Source: Anaerosalibacter bizertensis (GTDB taxonomy: Bacteria > Bacillota > Clostridia > Tissierellales > Sporanaerobacteraceae). From it: DNA of 64,000 nucleotides. A program made the translations under genes and the position numbers. Location: the NCBI RefSeq assembly GCF_009696605.1, contig NZ_VULR01000010.1:29026-93025 (forward strand), given 5' to 3'. Below the pieces are notes generated by a model. It was not told the DNA's origin. It was given only the letters and a program-made list of their open reading frames with translations, and searched no databases. Shown piece by piece: positions 53,584 to 63,922 of this stretch. The number at the start of each line of letters is the position of its first letter. The first letter of the stretch is position 1.

Positions 53584-54648
53584 ATGGGTTATCCGAGAGT
53601 AGAAGTAGATTTAAATAAACTTGAACATAATGTTAAATATATTGTAAATAAATGTAATAGTAAAGGTATAAAAGTAGCAGGAGTAACTAAAGTTTTTTGT
53701 GGTGATCCTAAAATAGCTAAAGCCTATGTAGATGGAGGTGTTAGTTTTTTAGCAGATTCTAGGATAGAAAACTTAAAAAAGTTGAAAGATTTTGATATTC
53801 CTAAAATTTTATTACGATTACCTATGCAAAGTGAAGCAGAAGATATAGTAGAGTATGCAGATGTTTCTCTAAATTCAGAAATGGATACTATTAAAATTCT
53901 TTCTAAAAAGGCAGTAGATGCTGGAAAAGTTCACAAGATTATTTTAATGATAGATTTAGGTGATTTAAGGGAAGGATATTTCAAAGAGGAAGAAATATAT
54001 GAAGCTGTAGAAGAAATATTGAAATTAAAGGGAATTAAATTAGAAGGTATAGGGACTAATTTAACTTGTTATGGTGGAATAATACCAAGAGAGGACAATG
54101 TAGGTAAACTTATTAAAGTTGCAGAAAAAATTAAAAGTAATTATAATATTGACTTAGAAATTATTTCAGGTGGCAACTCCAGTAGTCTTCATTTAATATT
54201 TAATGATAATATGCCAGAAGGTATAAATCAATTGAGGTTGGGAGAATCACTAGTTTTAGGTAGAGAAACAGCTTTTGGAGATAGAATAGAAGATACTTTT
54301 GATGATGCATTTACTATAGTCGTAGAAGCTATAGAGTTAAAAGAAAAGCCTTCTATACCAATAGGTGAAATAGGAATGGATGCCTTTGGAAATAAGCCTA
54401 CTTTTACAGATAGGGGTATAAGAAAGAGAATGATATGTGCTATTGGTAAACAAGATATAGATTTAGAAAATATAGTTCCCATAGATGATGATCTAATAAT
54501 ACTAGGTGGAAGTAGTGATCACTTGATATTAGATGTAACTAATAGTAAAATAGACTATAGCGTTGGTGATAAGATAAGATTTAAATTAGACTATGGTGGA
54601 ATATTAAGTTCCACTACATCTGAGTATGTAAAGAGAGTCTATATTTAA
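53584..54648 (+). CDS. orr: Ornithine racemase
   Basis: 354-residue PLP-dependent racemase of the alanine-racemase N-terminal fold, converting L- to D-ornithine for OraSE. The PLP lysine is Lys36 in VAGVTKVFCGD. LLRLPMQSE, IDLGDLREGYF and ISGGNSSSLH are further barrel strands typical of the YhfX/ornithine racemase group. It is the last gene of the cluster, 72 bp after the MutL-like gene with a hairpin between. Ribosome site GGAGGGATAA. Confidence 0.92.
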   Translation: MGYPRVEVDLNKLEHNVKYIVNKCNSKGIKVAGVTKVFCGDPKIAKAYVDGGVSFLADSRIENLKKLKDFDIPKILLRLPMQSEAEDIVEYADVSLNSEMDTIKILSKKAVDAGKVHKIILMIDLGDLREGYFKEEEIYEAVEEILKLKGIKLEGIGTNLTCYGGIIPREDNVGKLIKVAEKIKSNYNIDLEIISGGNSSSLHLIFNDNMPEGINQLRLGESLVLGRETAFGDRIEDTFDDAFTIVVEAIELKEKPSIPIGEIGMDAFGNKPTFTDRGIRKRMICAIGKQDIDLENIVPIDDDLIILGGSSDHLILDVTNSKIDYSVGDKIRFKLDYGGILSSTTSEYVKRVYI

Positions 54649-54669
54649 CCTTAGTAGAAAGGTGATTTA

Positions 54670-55995
54670 ATGGATCTTTTTAGTTACAATATGGAGAGAC
54701 AATTGGAAAAAGAAGCACCATTGGCAGAAAGAATGAGGCCAAAAAATTTAAAAGAATTTGTAGGTCAGAATCATTTATTAGGAGAAGGTAAATTTTTAAA
54801 TAGGGCTATTAAAGGGGACAGATTACCTTCTATGATATTTTATGGACCTCCTGGAACAGGGAAAACTACATTAGCTATGATTATAGCTAATACTACAGAG
54901 ATGAATTTTGAAAAACTAAGTGCAGTTACATCGGGAGTTAAAGATATTAGGAAGGTAACAGAAAGTGCAGAAGAAAAATTAAAGATGTATGGAAGAAGAA
55001 CTATATTGTTTATAGATGAAATACATAGATTCAATAAATCTCAGCAGGATGCACTTCTGCCTTTTGTAGAACGAGGTATACTAATTTTAGTGGGGGCAAC
55101 AACTGAAAATCCTTATTTTGAAGTAAATAAAGCCCTTTTATCTAGGATGACTGTTATACAATTGGAACCATTAAAGGATGAAGATTTAAAGTTATTATTG
55201 TCTAGAGCTTTAAAAGATAGTAGAAGTGGTTTAGGAAAGAAGGATGTTAAAATTGATGAAAAAGCTATAAATTACCTAGTAAATATAGCTGATGGAGATG
55301 CTCGTACGGCTTTAAATTCATTGGAACTAGCAGTCTTGACCACTCCTAAAGATAATGAAGGGAAAATATTAATTAATAAAGAAGTTATAAAAGATTGTAT
55401 CCAGACTAGAGGAATAAAATACGATAAATCTGGAGATGAACATTATGATACTACTTCTGCTTTTATTAAAAGCATGAGAGGTTCAGATCCAGATGCTACA
55501 CTATATTGGCTTGCAAAAATGATTGAAGCTGGAGAGGATCCTAAATTTATAGGAAGACGTATTATTATATCTGCTTCAGAAGATGTTGGAAATGCTGATC
55601 CTCAAGCTTTGAATATTGCTGTATCAGCTTTTCAAGCAATAGATATAATAGGTATGCCTGAAGGAAGAATACCATTAGCCCAAGCTGCTGTATATATTGC
55701 TTGTGCACCAAAGAGCAATGCCTCCTATTTAGGTATAAATAATGCATTAGAAGATGTAAGGGATAAAAAAGTAGGTTTAGTTCCTCTTCACTTGAGAGAT
55801 ACTAGTTACAATAAAGCTAAAGAGTTAAATCATGGTGTTGATTATAAATATCCTCATGATTATCCTAATGCCTATATAAAACAACAATATCTTCCTAATG
55901 AATTAAAAGATAAAGTATATTATAATCCTACAGAAAATGGATATGAAAAAAATATCAAAGAAAGATTGGATAGTTTATTTGACAAAAAGAAATAA
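54670..55995 (+). CDS. rarA: Replication-associated recombination protein RarA (MgsA)
   Basis: 441-residue clamp-loader-like AAA+ ATPase acting at stalled forks. Walker A is GPPGTGKTT near residue 60, the Walker B region is LFIDEIHRFNKSQQDALLP, sensor 1 is GATTENPYFEVN, and the C-terminal tetramerisation domain is present (LYWLAKMIEAGEDPKFIGRR). Normal length. It begins 21 bp after orr, so may get transcripts from the ornithine operon, since no terminator separates them. Confidence 0.95.
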   Translation: MDLFSYNMERQLEKEAPLAERMRPKNLKEFVGQNHLLGEGKFLNRAIKGDRLPSMIFYGPPGTGKTTLAMIIANTTEMNFEKLSAVTSGVKDIRKVTESAEEKLKMYGRRTILFIDEIHRFNKSQQDALLPFVERGILILVGATTENPYFEVNKALLSRMTVIQLEPLKDEDLKLLLSRALKDSRSGLGKKDVKIDEKAINYLVNIADGDARTALNSLELAVLTTPKDNEGKILINKEVIKDCIQTRGIKYDKSGDEHYDTTSAFIKSMRGSDPDATLYWLAKMIEAGEDPKFIGRRIIISASEDVGNADPQALNIAVSAFQAIDIIGMPEGRIPLAQAAVYIACAPKSNASYLGINNALEDVRDKKVGLVPLHLRDTSYNKAKELNHGVDYKYPHDYPNAYIKQQYLPNELKDKVYYNPTENGYEKNIKERLDSLFDKKK

Positions 55996-56029
55996 TAAAA
56001 TTATAATTGTATTTAAAACAATATGACGA

Positions 56030-56290
56030 TACATATAAAGACTTTGAAGGGAAGAGTAGATATGGAGAAAGTTTTAGCGAGTCGGTGATGGTGAAAGACC
56101 GATACAGACTCTATATTGAAGAACATCCTGGAGTTTCTAACCGAAATCTGTAAGAAAGTAGGCTTAGACGGATTCATACCGTTATATATGATAGGTATTG
56201 ATTTGCTAATTAAAGTGGTCATTTAGAATATGACAATTAGGGTGGTACCGCGAACCTTTCGTCCCTTCATAAGGATGAGAGGTTTTTTAT
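56030..56290 (+). promoter_or_regulatory. T-box leader of asnS (specifier AAC)
   Basis: The gap 55996-56321 holds a T-box riboswitch. Stem I carries AGCGAGTCGGTGATGGTG, and the specifier loop reads GAAGAACATCC with AAC at 56122-56124 (asparagine). The T-box AGGGTGGTACCGCG is at 56239-56252, and the terminator AACCTTTCGTCC / GGATGAGAGGTT with T run spans 56253-56288. Uncharged tRNA-Asn should stabilise the antiterminator and switch on asnS. Confidence 0.95.
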
Positions 56291-56321
56291 TTATTAATTT
56301 TATTTTGAAAGGAGAAAGAAA

Positions 56322-57713
56322 ATGGAAAGGGTTACTGTGAGAGAAATTTTTAGAGAGACAGAAAAATATTTAAATAAAGAAGTTCAAATAGAAGGTTGGA
56401 TAAGAACATTGAGATCTTCTAAGAAATTTGGATTTATAGAAGTAAATGATGGTACTTTCTTTAAAAATATTCAAGTAGTATTTGATGAAAAGCTTGAAAA
56501 CTTTAAGGAAATATCTAAATTTCCTATTAGTGCTTCAATAGTAGTTCAAGGGAAATTAGATCCTACACCAGAGGCAAAACAGCCTTTTGAAATTAAGGCA
56601 ACTAGTGTTTCTATGATAGGAGATTCAGCTAAAGATTATCCATTACAAAAGAAAAGGCATTCATTTGAATATTTAAGAACTATAGCTCATTTGAGACCTA
56701 GAAGTAATGCTTTTTCTGCAGTTTTTAGAGTTAGATCTTTAGCAGCATATGCTATTCACAAATTCTTTCAAGAAAGAAATTTTGTCTATGTGCACACTCC
56801 AATAATTACTGGTAGTGATGCTGAAGGTGCGGGAGAAATGTTTAGGGTGACTAATTTAGATTTAAAGAACATACCACTAGATGATGAAAATAAAGTAGAT
56901 TTTTCAAAAGATTTTTTTGGAAAAGATACAAATTTAACTGTTAGTGGCCAATTAGAAGCAGAGGCTTATGCTCTAGCTTTTAGAAATGTATATACCTTTG
57001 GTCCAACTTTTAGAGCAGAAAATTCTAATACTGCTCGTCATGCAGCAGAGTTTTGGATGATAGAGCCAGAAATTGCTTTTGCTGATTTAAATGATGATAT
57101 GGATTTAGCTGAAGATATGATGAAGTATATAATTAACTATGTAATGGAAAATGCTAAGGAAGAAATGGAATTCTTTAATTCTTTTGTTGACAAAGGATTA
57201 TTTGATAGACTTGAAAATGTAGTTAATTCTGAATTTGAACGTATTACCTATACAGAAGCTATTGAAATATTAGAAAAATCTAAGGAGAAATTCCAATATC
57301 CAGTTAAATGGGGAATAGATTTGCAAACTGAACACGAAAGATATATAACAGAAAAAGTATTTAAAAAACCAGTATTTGTAACAGATTATCCAAAAGATAT
57401 TAAAGCTTTTTATATGAGACTTAATGATGACAACAAGACTGTAGCAGCTATGGACTTATTAGTACCTGGAGTTGGAGAAATAGTTGGAGGTAGTCAAAGA
57501 GAAGAGAGATTAGATGTTTTAGAAGAAAGAATGAAAGAGTTGGGAATGAGCGAGAAAGAATACTGGTGGTATTTAGAACTTAGAAAATATGGTGGAACAA
57601 AACATGCAGGATTTGGACTTGGTTTTGAAAGAGCTATTATGTATATGACTGGTATGAAAAATATTAGGGATGTAATACCTTTTCCAAGGACAGTAGGTTC
57701 AGCAGAGTTTTAA
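56322..57713 (+). CDS. asnS: Asparaginyl-tRNA synthetase
   Basis: 463-residue class IIb synthetase. An N-terminal OB-fold ([19 protein letters not shown]) binds the anticodon. Motif 2 is [20 protein letters not shown] and motif 3 is [15 protein letters not shown]. The asparagine-type features ([15 protein letters not shown]) separate it from AspRS, and the AAC T-box specifier agrees. Ribosome site AAAGGAG. Confidence 0.97.
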   Translation: MERVTVREIFRETEKYLNKEVQIEGWIRTLRSSKKFGFIEVNDGTFFKNIQVVFDEKLENFKEISKFPISASIVVQGKLDPTPEAKQPFEIKATSVSMIGDSAKDYPLQKKRHSFEYLRTIAHLRPRSNAFSAVFRVRSLAAYAIHKFFQERNFVYVHTPIITGSDAEGAGEMFRVTNLDLKNIPLDDENKVDFSKDFFGKDTNLTVSGQLEAEAYALAFRNVYTFGPTFRAENSNTARHAAEFWMIEPEIAFADLNDDMDLAEDMMKYIINYVMENAKEEMEFFNSFVDKGLFDRLENVVNSEFERITYTEAIEILEKSKEKFQYPVKWGIDLQTEHERYITEKVFKKPVFVTDYPKDIKAFYMRLNDDNKTVAAMDLLVPGVGEIVGGSQREERLDVLEERMKELGMSEKEYWWYLELRKYGGTKHAGFGLGFERAIMYMTGMKNIRDVIPFPRTVGSAEF

Positions 57714-57755
57714 TTTAGCGTGTTTTAGAATTTCCTTTCCACTTAGTCTCAGTTC

Positions 57756-57787
57756 AGCAAATAGGAATAGTCCTATTCCTATTTGCT
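57756..57787. repeat. Near-perfect 32-bp palindrome between asnS and the AbgT gene
   Basis: AGCAAATAGGAATAG and its exact complement CTATTCCTATTTGCT are separated by only TC. There is no T run, so it is a poor intrinsic terminator. It could be an operator for the downstream transporter. Nothing else was recognised in 57714-57947. Confidence 0.65.
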
Positions 57788-57947
57788 TCAATATCTATTT
57801 CAGATAATAAATCAATTTTTCTAAAAATATTATTATAAATTAATAATTGTTATTAAATGTAATTTTGACATGGATTATTTTTTGATATATAATTCTGATT
57901 ACATTATATTGAATTTATTACATTTATCACCGAAAAAGGAGGAAACT

Positions 57948-59498
57948 ATGTCAGAAACAAATATTAGAAAAGAAAAACAAAATGAAGTAAAAGGTTTTTT
58001 GAAAAATGTCGAAAAAATTGGGAATGCACTACCACATCCAGTTATAATTTTTATAATTTTAAGTATTGCTATTGTTGTAGTTTCTGCAATTGTTGCTGCA
58101 ACGGGAGTATCAGTTACTTATTTTGATGCTAAAGCTGGAGAAGAGGTGACTAAAAAGGCAGTTTCACTTTTAAATGCAGAGGGTTTGCGTTATATTTTTA
58201 ATAGTGCAACTACTAATTTTACAGGTTTTGCACCATTAGGCACAGTACTTGTAGTTATGTTAGGTGTAGGTGTAGCAGAATGGTCTGGACTTATTAATAC
58301 ATCATTAAAAAGATTATTAACAGATGTAAATCCTAGACTGTTAACAGCAGTAGTTGTTTTTACAGGTATTATTTCTAATATTGCATCAGATGCTGGTTAT
58401 GTTGTTGTTATACCTTTGGGAGCTATTATATTTGCAGGAGCAGGTCGTCATCCTATTGCAGGGCTTGCAGCAGCTTTTGCAGGTGTATCTGCCGGGTTTT
58501 CTGCTAATCTTATTATTGGAACAACAGATCCATTACTTGCAGGTATTACCAATGAAGCCTTGAGAAGTGTAGGTATAGATTATCAAATTACATCTACAGC
58601 TAACTGGTATTTTATGATGGTTTCTACTATATTATTAACATTTTTAGGTACCTTTGTAACTGAAAAAATAGTAGAGAAAAACCTTGGGACTTATACTGGG
58701 GATTATATTCCTGACAAAGCAGAAGTAACCCCTCTTGAAAAGAAAGCTCTTAAAAATGCTGGTATTTCACTTTTAATATTTGTAATTTTGGCAGCTTTTT
58801 TAATGTTCCCTAAAAATGCAGTATTTAAAGAGTTAGATGAAAATACTGGTAAGATGACATTGGATATTTTTATGAATAATGGGCTTCTTCCATTAATATT
58901 ATTATTGTTTATAATTCCAGGTATTGTTTTTGGTAAAACAACTGGCAAAATTAAAGATAGCAAAGATATAGTAACTGCAATGACTAGTGGAATGGAAAGC
59001 ATGGGAGGATATTTAGTATTAGCGTTTTTTGCATCTCAATTTGTAAATTATTTTAGCTATACTAATCTAGGAGCTATTATTTCTTATAAAGGTGCTGATT
59101 TATTGAAAAGTATAGGATTTACTGGATTACCTCTTATAATTGCTTTTATTATAATTTCAGCCTTTTTAAATCTATTTATGGGTTCTGCATCAGCAAAATG
59201 GGCTATTATGGCTCCAATATTTATACCTATGATGATGAAATTAGGACTTTCTCCAGAATTAACACAGGTTGCATATAGAATAGGAGATTCAACTACTAAT
59301 ATAATAACACCACTTATGAGTTATTTTCCTATGATAGTTGTCTTTGCTAAAAGATATGATGAAGAAAGTGGACTTGGAACTTTGATATCTACAATGATTC
59401 CATATTCAATGACTTTCTTATTAGGTTGGACAATCCTAATGATAATTTGGTATATATTAGGGCTTCCACTTGGACCTGGAGCTTATATTCACATATAA
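57948..59498 (+). CDS. AbgT-family transporter
   Basis: 516-residue secondary transporter with about twelve helices. The family pattern includes IEKIGNALPHPVIIF-like VEKIGNALPHPVIIF, FAPLGTVLVVMLGVGVAEWSG and MGSASAKWAIMAPIFIP. Characterised relatives take up p-aminobenzoyl-glutamate or export sulfonamides; many clostridial members probably move dipeptides or amino-acid derivatives, so the substrate is open. ATG 57948 behind AAAGGAGG is the start. A terminator follows. Confidence 0.85.
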   Translation: MSETNIRKEKQNEVKGFLKNVEKIGNALPHPVIIFIILSIAIVVVSAIVAATGVSVTYFDAKAGEEVTKKAVSLLNAEGLRYIFNSATTNFTGFAPLGTVLVVMLGVGVAEWSGLINTSLKRLLTDVNPRLLTAVVVFTGIISNIASDAGYVVVIPLGAIIFAGAGRHPIAGLAAAFAGVSAGFSANLIIGTTDPLLAGITNEALRSVGIDYQITSTANWYFMMVSTILLTFLGTFVTEKIVEKNLGTYTGDYIPDKAEVTPLEKKALKNAGISLLIFVILAAFLMFPKNAVFKELDENTGKMTLDIFMNNGLLPLILLLFIIPGIVFGKTTGKIKDSKDIVTAMTSGMESMGGYLVLAFFASQFVNYFSYTNLGAIISYKGADLLKSIGFTGLPLIIAFIIISAFLNLFMGSASAKWAIMAPIFIPMMMKLGLSPELTQVAYRIGDSTTNIITPLMSYFPMIVVFAKRYDEESGLGTLISTMIPYSMTFLLGWTILMIIWYILGLPLGPGAYIHI

Positions 59499-59504
59499 TT
59501 AATT

Positions 59505-59542
59505 AAAAAGATGAGGACGCAATAAGCCTCATCTTTTTTTAT
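59505..59542 (+). terminator. Intrinsic terminator of the AbgT gene
   Basis: Stem AAAGATGAGG / CCTCATCTTT with an 11-base loop, followed by TTTTTAT. Confidence 0.88.
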
Positions 59543-59592
59543 AGTATTAGTTTGACATAATCAAAAAATAGTCACAAAAAATTCAATAAACC

Positions 59593-59621
59593 TTGATTTA
59601 TTTATATATATCTGCTATAAT
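59593..59621 (+). promoter_or_regulatory. Sigma-A promoter of the leuS leader
   Basis: TTGATT (59593-59598), a 17-base spacer and a perfect TATAAT (59616-59621) preceded by TGC (extended -10). Transcription would start near 59628, about 50 bases before the T-box stem I. Confidence 0.75.
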
Positions 59622-59674
59622 ACACTCTAAATTAGATTTTATTATATTATTTTAAATTACATATATTTAACTAT

Positions 59675-59897
59675 GAAAGGAAGTAGTAGGCTTTAAATTT
59701 CTTATAGAGAGCTGTCGGCTGGTGGAAGACAGTAGAAATGCTGCTGAACTCGTCCTTGAGTTGTTAAAGTGAAATATATTAGCTTTAACCGGCAAAAGAA
59801 CCGTTATTTCTTAGAGTGGATAGATTTTTTCTATCAATTAGTGTGGTACCGCGGAATAAAGCCTTTCGTCTCTAATGGAGATAGAGGCTTTTTTATT
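59675..59897 (+). promoter_or_regulatory. T-box leader of leuS (specifier CTC)
   Basis: Stem I contains GAGAGCTGTCGGCTGGTGGAA, and the specifier loop CTGAACTCGTCC has CTC at 59749-59751 (leucine). The T-box AGTGTGGTACCGCGG is at 59840-59854, and the terminator AAAGCCTTTCGTCTC / GAGATAGAGGCTTT with T run ends near 59896. The 427-base gap between genes is thus filled by terminator, promoter and this leader. Confidence 0.95.
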
Positions 59898-59925
59898 TTA
59901 TATAAAATAGTAGGAGGGAATTATA

Positions 59926-62337
59926 GTGATGGAATATAATCCGAAAAAAATTGAGAAGAAATGGCAAGATATATGGGATGAAAAAGAAGTTTTTAAAACT
60001 AGTGAAGATAAGACAAAACCAAAATTTTATGCATTAATAGAGTTTCCTTATCCTTCAGGGCAAGGACTTCATGTAGGTCATCCAAGACCTTATACAGCGT
60101 TAGATGTAGTTTCTAGAAAAAGGAGATTTCAAGGATATAATGTACTATATCCTATGGGTTGGGATGCTTTTGGACTTCCAACAGAAAACTTTGCTATACA
60201 ACATAAGATACATCCTAAAACAGTTACTGAAAATAATGTAGCAAAATTTAAAGAACAGCTTAAATCAATAGGATTTTCTTTTGACTGGTCAAAGGAAATA
60301 AATACTACAGACCCATCTTATTATAAATGGACACAGTGGATATTTTTAGAGATGTTTAAAAGAGGTCTTGCATATAAAAAAGAAATGCCTATAAATTGGT
60401 GTACATCTTGTAAAGTAGGATTAGCAAATGAAGAAGTAGTAAATGGAACTTGTGAAAGATGTAATGGAGAAGTTGTTAGAAAAGTAAAGAATCAATGGAT
60501 GCTAAAAATCACTGAATATGCAGATAGACTAATTAATGATTTAGATACAGTTGACTATATAGAGAGAATAAAAACTCAACAGATAAATTGGATTGGTAGA
60601 TCTAAAGGAATGGAAGTAGATTTTCAAATTGCAGGAACAGAAGATTCACTAAGAGTATTTACTACTAGACCAGATACATTGTTTGGTGCCACATACATGG
60701 TCATTGCTGCTGAACATCCACTAATAGAAAAATACAATGATATTATAGAAAATATGGATGAAATTAAAGAATATCAGGAAATGGCTGCGAAGAAGTCAGA
60801 TTTTGAAAGAACTGAATTAAATAAAGATAAAACAGGTGTTGAAATCAAAGGATTGAAAGCAATAAATCCAGCTAATGGGAAAGAAATATCTATTTGGGTA
60901 TCAGATTATGTACTTATGAGTTATGGAACAGGTGCTATAATGGCAGTACCTGCCCATGATAGTAGAGACTGGGAGTTTGCTAAAAAGTTTGGTCTTCCAA
61001 TTGTAGAAGTAGTTGAAGGTGGAGATGTAGAAAAGGAAGCTTATACTGATACGGAAACTGGTAAAATAGTGAATTCTGACTTTATAAATGGCCTAGAGGT
61101 AAAAGAAGCTATAGAAAAGATCAGTAATTGGCTAGAAGAAAAAGAATTAGGTAAGAAGAAAGTTAATTATAAATTAAGGGACTGGGTATTTTCACGTCAA
61201 AGATATTGGGGAGAACCTATACCACTAATTCATTGTGAAAAATGTGGCTGGGTTCCAGTGCCAGAAGATGAACTTCCTGTTATGTTGCCTGAGGTAGAAA
61301 ATTATGAACCTACACATAATGGTGAATCACCTCTTGCAAATATGGAAGATTGGGTAAATACAAAATGTCCAAAGTGTGGAGGAGATGCTAAAAGGGAAAC
61401 AGATACTATGCCACAATGGGCAGGATCTTCTTGGTATTTCTTAAGATATGTAGATCCTCATAATACTGAAGAGATAGCTAGCAGAGAAGAATTAGATTAT
61501 TGGCTTCCAGTAGATTGGTACAATGGCGGAATGGAACATACTACCCTTCATCTACTTTATTCAAGATTTTGGCATAAATTTTTATATGATATAGGGGTAG
61601 TTTCTTGCCCAGAACCATATAATAAAAGAACTGCCCATGGTATGATATTGGGTGGAAATAATGAAAAGATGTCAAAGTCTAGAGGAAATGTTATAAATCC
61701 AGATGATATAGTAAATGAATATGGTGGAGATACATTGCGAACATATGAAATGTTCATAGGGGATTTTGAAAAGAGTGTTCCTTGGTCTGAAAATGGGGTT
61801 AAAGGATGTAGAAGATTTTTAGAGAGAGTATGGAGACTTCAAGATATAGTTGTAGATGGTAATGGTTATTCGAAAAAATTAGAAACTAGTATCCATAAAA
61901 CTATAAAAAAGGTAACAGAAGACTATGAAACATTGAAATTTAATACTGCTATTGCAGCTTTAATGTCTTTATTAAATGAATTTAATGATATAGGAGAGAT
62001 AAACAAGGAAGAATTAAAAACTTATCTAATACTTTTAAATCCAGTAGCACCACATATTACTGAAGAAATTTGGGAAAGAGTAGGTTTAGGTGGAATGTTA
62101 CATGAAGCTACTTGGCCAAAATGGGATGAAGATAAATTGGTAGAGGATGTAGTTGAAATTGCTATCCAAGTTAATGGAAAAGTTAGAGGTAGGGAAAAAA
62201 TATCTATAGATGAATCTAAAGAAAGTGTAAGGAATAAGGTACTAGAAAATGCTGGAGTAAAGAAATTTATTGGAGATAAAAAAATAGTTAAAGAAATATA
62301 CATTCCGGGCAAGATATATAATATAGTAGCTAAATAA
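59926..62337 (+). CDS. leuS: Leucyl-tRNA synthetase
   Basis: 803-residue class Ia synthetase. The HIGH-type signature is HVGH around residue 52 ([18 protein letters not shown]), zinc-binding pairs are CTSC and CERC near 160-180 plus CEKC and CPKC later, the CP1 editing domain contains [14 protein letters not shown], and KMSKS is at 581-585. GTG 59926 is best spaced from AGGAGGG; ATG 59929 next to it is equally usable. The CTC T-box specifier confirms the amino acid. Confidence 0.97.
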   Translation: MMEYNPKKIEKKWQDIWDEKEVFKTSEDKTKPKFYALIEFPYPSGQGLHVGHPRPYTALDVVSRKRRFQGYNVLYPMGWDAFGLPTENFAIQHKIHPKTVTENNVAKFKEQLKSIGFSFDWSKEINTTDPSYYKWTQWIFLEMFKRGLAYKKEMPINWCTSCKVGLANEEVVNGTCERCNGEVVRKVKNQWMLKITEYADRLINDLDTVDYIERIKTQQINWIGRSKGMEVDFQIAGTEDSLRVFTTRPDTLFGATYMVIAAEHPLIEKYNDIIENMDEIKEYQEMAAKKSDFERTELNKDKTGVEIKGLKAINPANGKEISIWVSDYVLMSYGTGAIMAVPAHDSRDWEFAKKFGLPIVEVVEGGDVEKEAYTDTETGKIVNSDFINGLEVKEAIEKISNWLEEKELGKKKVNYKLRDWVFSRQRYWGEPIPLIHCEKCGWVPVPEDELPVMLPEVENYEPTHNGESPLANMEDWVNTKCPKCGGDAKRETDTMPQWAGSSWYFLRYVDPHNTEEIASREELDYWLPVDWYNGGMEHTTLHLLYSRFWHKFLYDIGVVSCPEPYNKRTAHGMILGGNNEKMSKSRGNVINPDDIVNEYGGDTLRTYEMFIGDFEKSVPWSENGVKGCRRFLERVWRLQDIVVDGNGYSKKLETSIHKTIKKVTEDYETLKFNTAIAALMSLLNEFNDIGEINKEELKTYLILLNPVAPHITEEIWERVGLGGMLHEATWPKWDEDKLVEDVVEIAIQVNGKVRGREKISIDESKESVRNKVLENAGVKKFIGDKKIVKEIYIPGKIYNIVAK

Positions 62338-62341
62338 TTAG

Positions 62342-62370
62342 ACAAGGGAGGTTTTCCTCCCTTGTACTTG
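62342..62370 (+). terminator. Hairpin after leuS
   Basis: Perfect 10-pair stem ACAAGGGAGG / CCTCCCTTGT with loop TTTT. No T run follows, so termination is likely but may be incomplete. Confidence 0.6.
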
Positions 62371-62387
62371 AATTTAGGAGGAAATAA

Positions 62388-62850
62388 ATGAATAAAATAA
62401 AAATAATTACAGATAGTACTAGTTATATAGATAAAGATTATGCACTAGAAAAGGATATTTCTATTATACCTTGCAACCAGCCACAGGAGATTTTCTTAAA
62501 AAATATGATGAAATAGTAGTTTTAACTATATCTTCTAAATTAAGTGATACGTATAATATCCTTTAAAGACGGAGAATTAGGACTATTGGAAAAAACTAGA
62601 GGAAAAAATAAAGCTGTAAAAAAGATAATTGAAACAATACCTTCTGATGTGAAAAGAATTGGTGTTTGTCATATATTAAATTATGATGAAGCTGTTAGCT
62701 TAAAAGAAAAATTAATTAAAGAATTTCCTAAAGCTTTAATAACAATAGATGAACTAGGCCCCATAGTAGGTGCTCATTTAGGACCAGAAACTATAGGAGT
62801 TTGTTACAGTTGTTGATAAATATATTTCAAAACTTGAAAAATATGTTATA
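62388..62850 (+). pseudogene. Decayed DegV-family fatty-acid-binding protein gene
   Basis: A normal ATG and ribosome site (AGGAGG) lead into KIKIITDSTSYIDKDYALEK, a DegV N terminus, which soon stops in frame. A second frame from 62471 reads QPATGDFLKKYDEIVVLTIS, then SKLSDTY, and stops. A third frame from about 62547 reads SFKDGELGLLEKTRGKNKA and ends LGPIVGAHLGPETIGV; after another shift VTVVDKYISKLEKY follows. About half of the roughly 280-residue family length is missing through internal deletions, with at least three frame breaks. DegV proteins bind fatty acids; this copy cannot be functional. Confidence 0.85.
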
Positions 62851-62899
62851 ATGAAATGGGAAATAAGTATAAAAAACCTATTTTTTGGAGGTGTGTTTA

Positions 62900-63856
62900 A
62901 TGAGTAAAATTTTAGTTACAGGAGCTCTTGGACAGATAGGATCTGAACTTACTATGGAACTAAGGAGTATATATGGCAATGACAATGTTATAGCTAGTAG
63001 TAGGAGAAAAAAAGAAGGACAAGAAAGAGTAATTGAATCTGGTCCTTTTGAAGTAGTAGATGTGACAGAAGGAGAAAAACTAGCTGATATAGTTAAAAAA
63101 CACAAGGTTGATACTATAGTCCATTTGGCAGCAATCCTATCAGCTGTAGGTGAAGAAAAACCTAATCAAGCATGGGATATTAATATTAACGGACTTTATA
63201 ATGTTCTAGAAATAGGTAGACAAGAGAATTGCTCAGTATTTACACCGAGCTCTATTGCGGCTTTTGGTCCATCTACACCAAAAGATAAAACGCCTCAAGA
63301 TACTATTCAAAGACCAGAGACTATGTATGGTGTAACTAAAGTTGCAGGAGAAGTTTTATGTGATTATTATTTTAAAAAGTTTGGCGTAGATACAAGGGGA
63401 GTGCGTTTTCCAGGACTTATATCACATGAGACATTACCAGGTGGTGGAACAACAGACTATGCAGTACATATCTACTACGATGCACTAAAACATGGTAGAT
63501 ATACTTCTTTTATTAAAGAAGGAACTTATATGGATATGATGTATATGCCAGATGCTATTGATGCTATAATTCAATTAATGCAAGCAAATCCAGATAAGCT
63601 TATTCATAGAAATGCTTTCAATGTTACTGCAATGAGCTTTGAACCAGAAGACATAGCAGCTGAAATCAAAAAACACATACCTGAATTTGAAATGGACTAT
63701 GATGTAGATCCAGTAAGGCAAGCTATAGCAGAATCTTGGCCAAATTCTCTTGATGATAGTGCAGCAAGAGAAGAATGGGGTTGGAATCCTAAATATGATT
63801 TAGCTAAAATGACTGAAGATATGTTGGAAAAATTAAAAATAAAATTAAATAAATAA
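62900..63856 (+). CDS. L-threonine 3-dehydrogenase, SDR (epimerase-like) type
   Basis: 318-residue NAD-dependent extended SDR. The nucleotide loop is GALGQIGSEL at residue 8 onward, the catalytic pair is Tyr143 and Lys147 (MYGVTKVAGE), with PSSIAAFGP and VRFPGLISHETLPGGGTTDYA marking the threonine dehydrogenase subgroup. It oxidises threonine to 2-amino-3-oxobutyrate, normally followed by a CoA ligase yielding glycine and acetyl-CoA; that partner gene is not in the window. ATG 62900 behind GGAGGTG is the start. Fits an amino-acid-fermenting lifestyle. Confidence 0.88.
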   Translation: MSKILVTGALGQIGSELTMELRSIYGNDNVIASSRRKKEGQERVIESGPFEVVDVTEGEKLADIVKKHKVDTIVHLAAILSAVGEEKPNQAWDININGLYNVLEIGRQENCSVFTPSSIAAFGPSTPKDKTPQDTIQRPETMYGVTKVAGEVLCDYYFKKFGVDTRGVRFPGLISHETLPGGGTTDYAVHIYYDALKHGRYTSFIKEGTYMDMMYMPDAIDAIIQLMQANPDKLIHRNAFNVTAMSFEPEDIAAEIKKHIPEFEMDYDVDPVRQAIAESWPNSLDDSAAREEWGWNPKYDLAKMTEDMLEKLKIKLNK

Positions 63857-63868
63857 TAATACCCATAT

Positions 63869-63922
63869 AAAAAGGGGCTGTTTCATAACTGATTTATCAG
63901 TTATGAAATGCCTCTTTTTTTA
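63869..63922 (+). terminator. Long-stem terminator after the threonine dehydrogenase gene
   Basis: AAAAAGGGGCTGTTTCATAA and onward pairs with its complement in the right half (centre near 63894) over about 24 bases with few mismatches: TTTCATAACTGAT / ATCAGTTATGAAA is perfect. A T run follows. The last 75 bases of the window show nothing recognisable. Confidence 0.85.

Noticed and set aside
57870..57947. Upstream in-frame extension of the AbgT gene (26 extra residues)
   Set aside because: No ribosome site at 57870, whereas AAAGGAGG is correctly placed for ATG 57948.
63869..63922. Long inverted repeat as a possible insertion-sequence end or MITE
   Set aside because: It has a clear terminator form with a T run right after a gene, and no matching second copy or target-site duplication was seen in the window.
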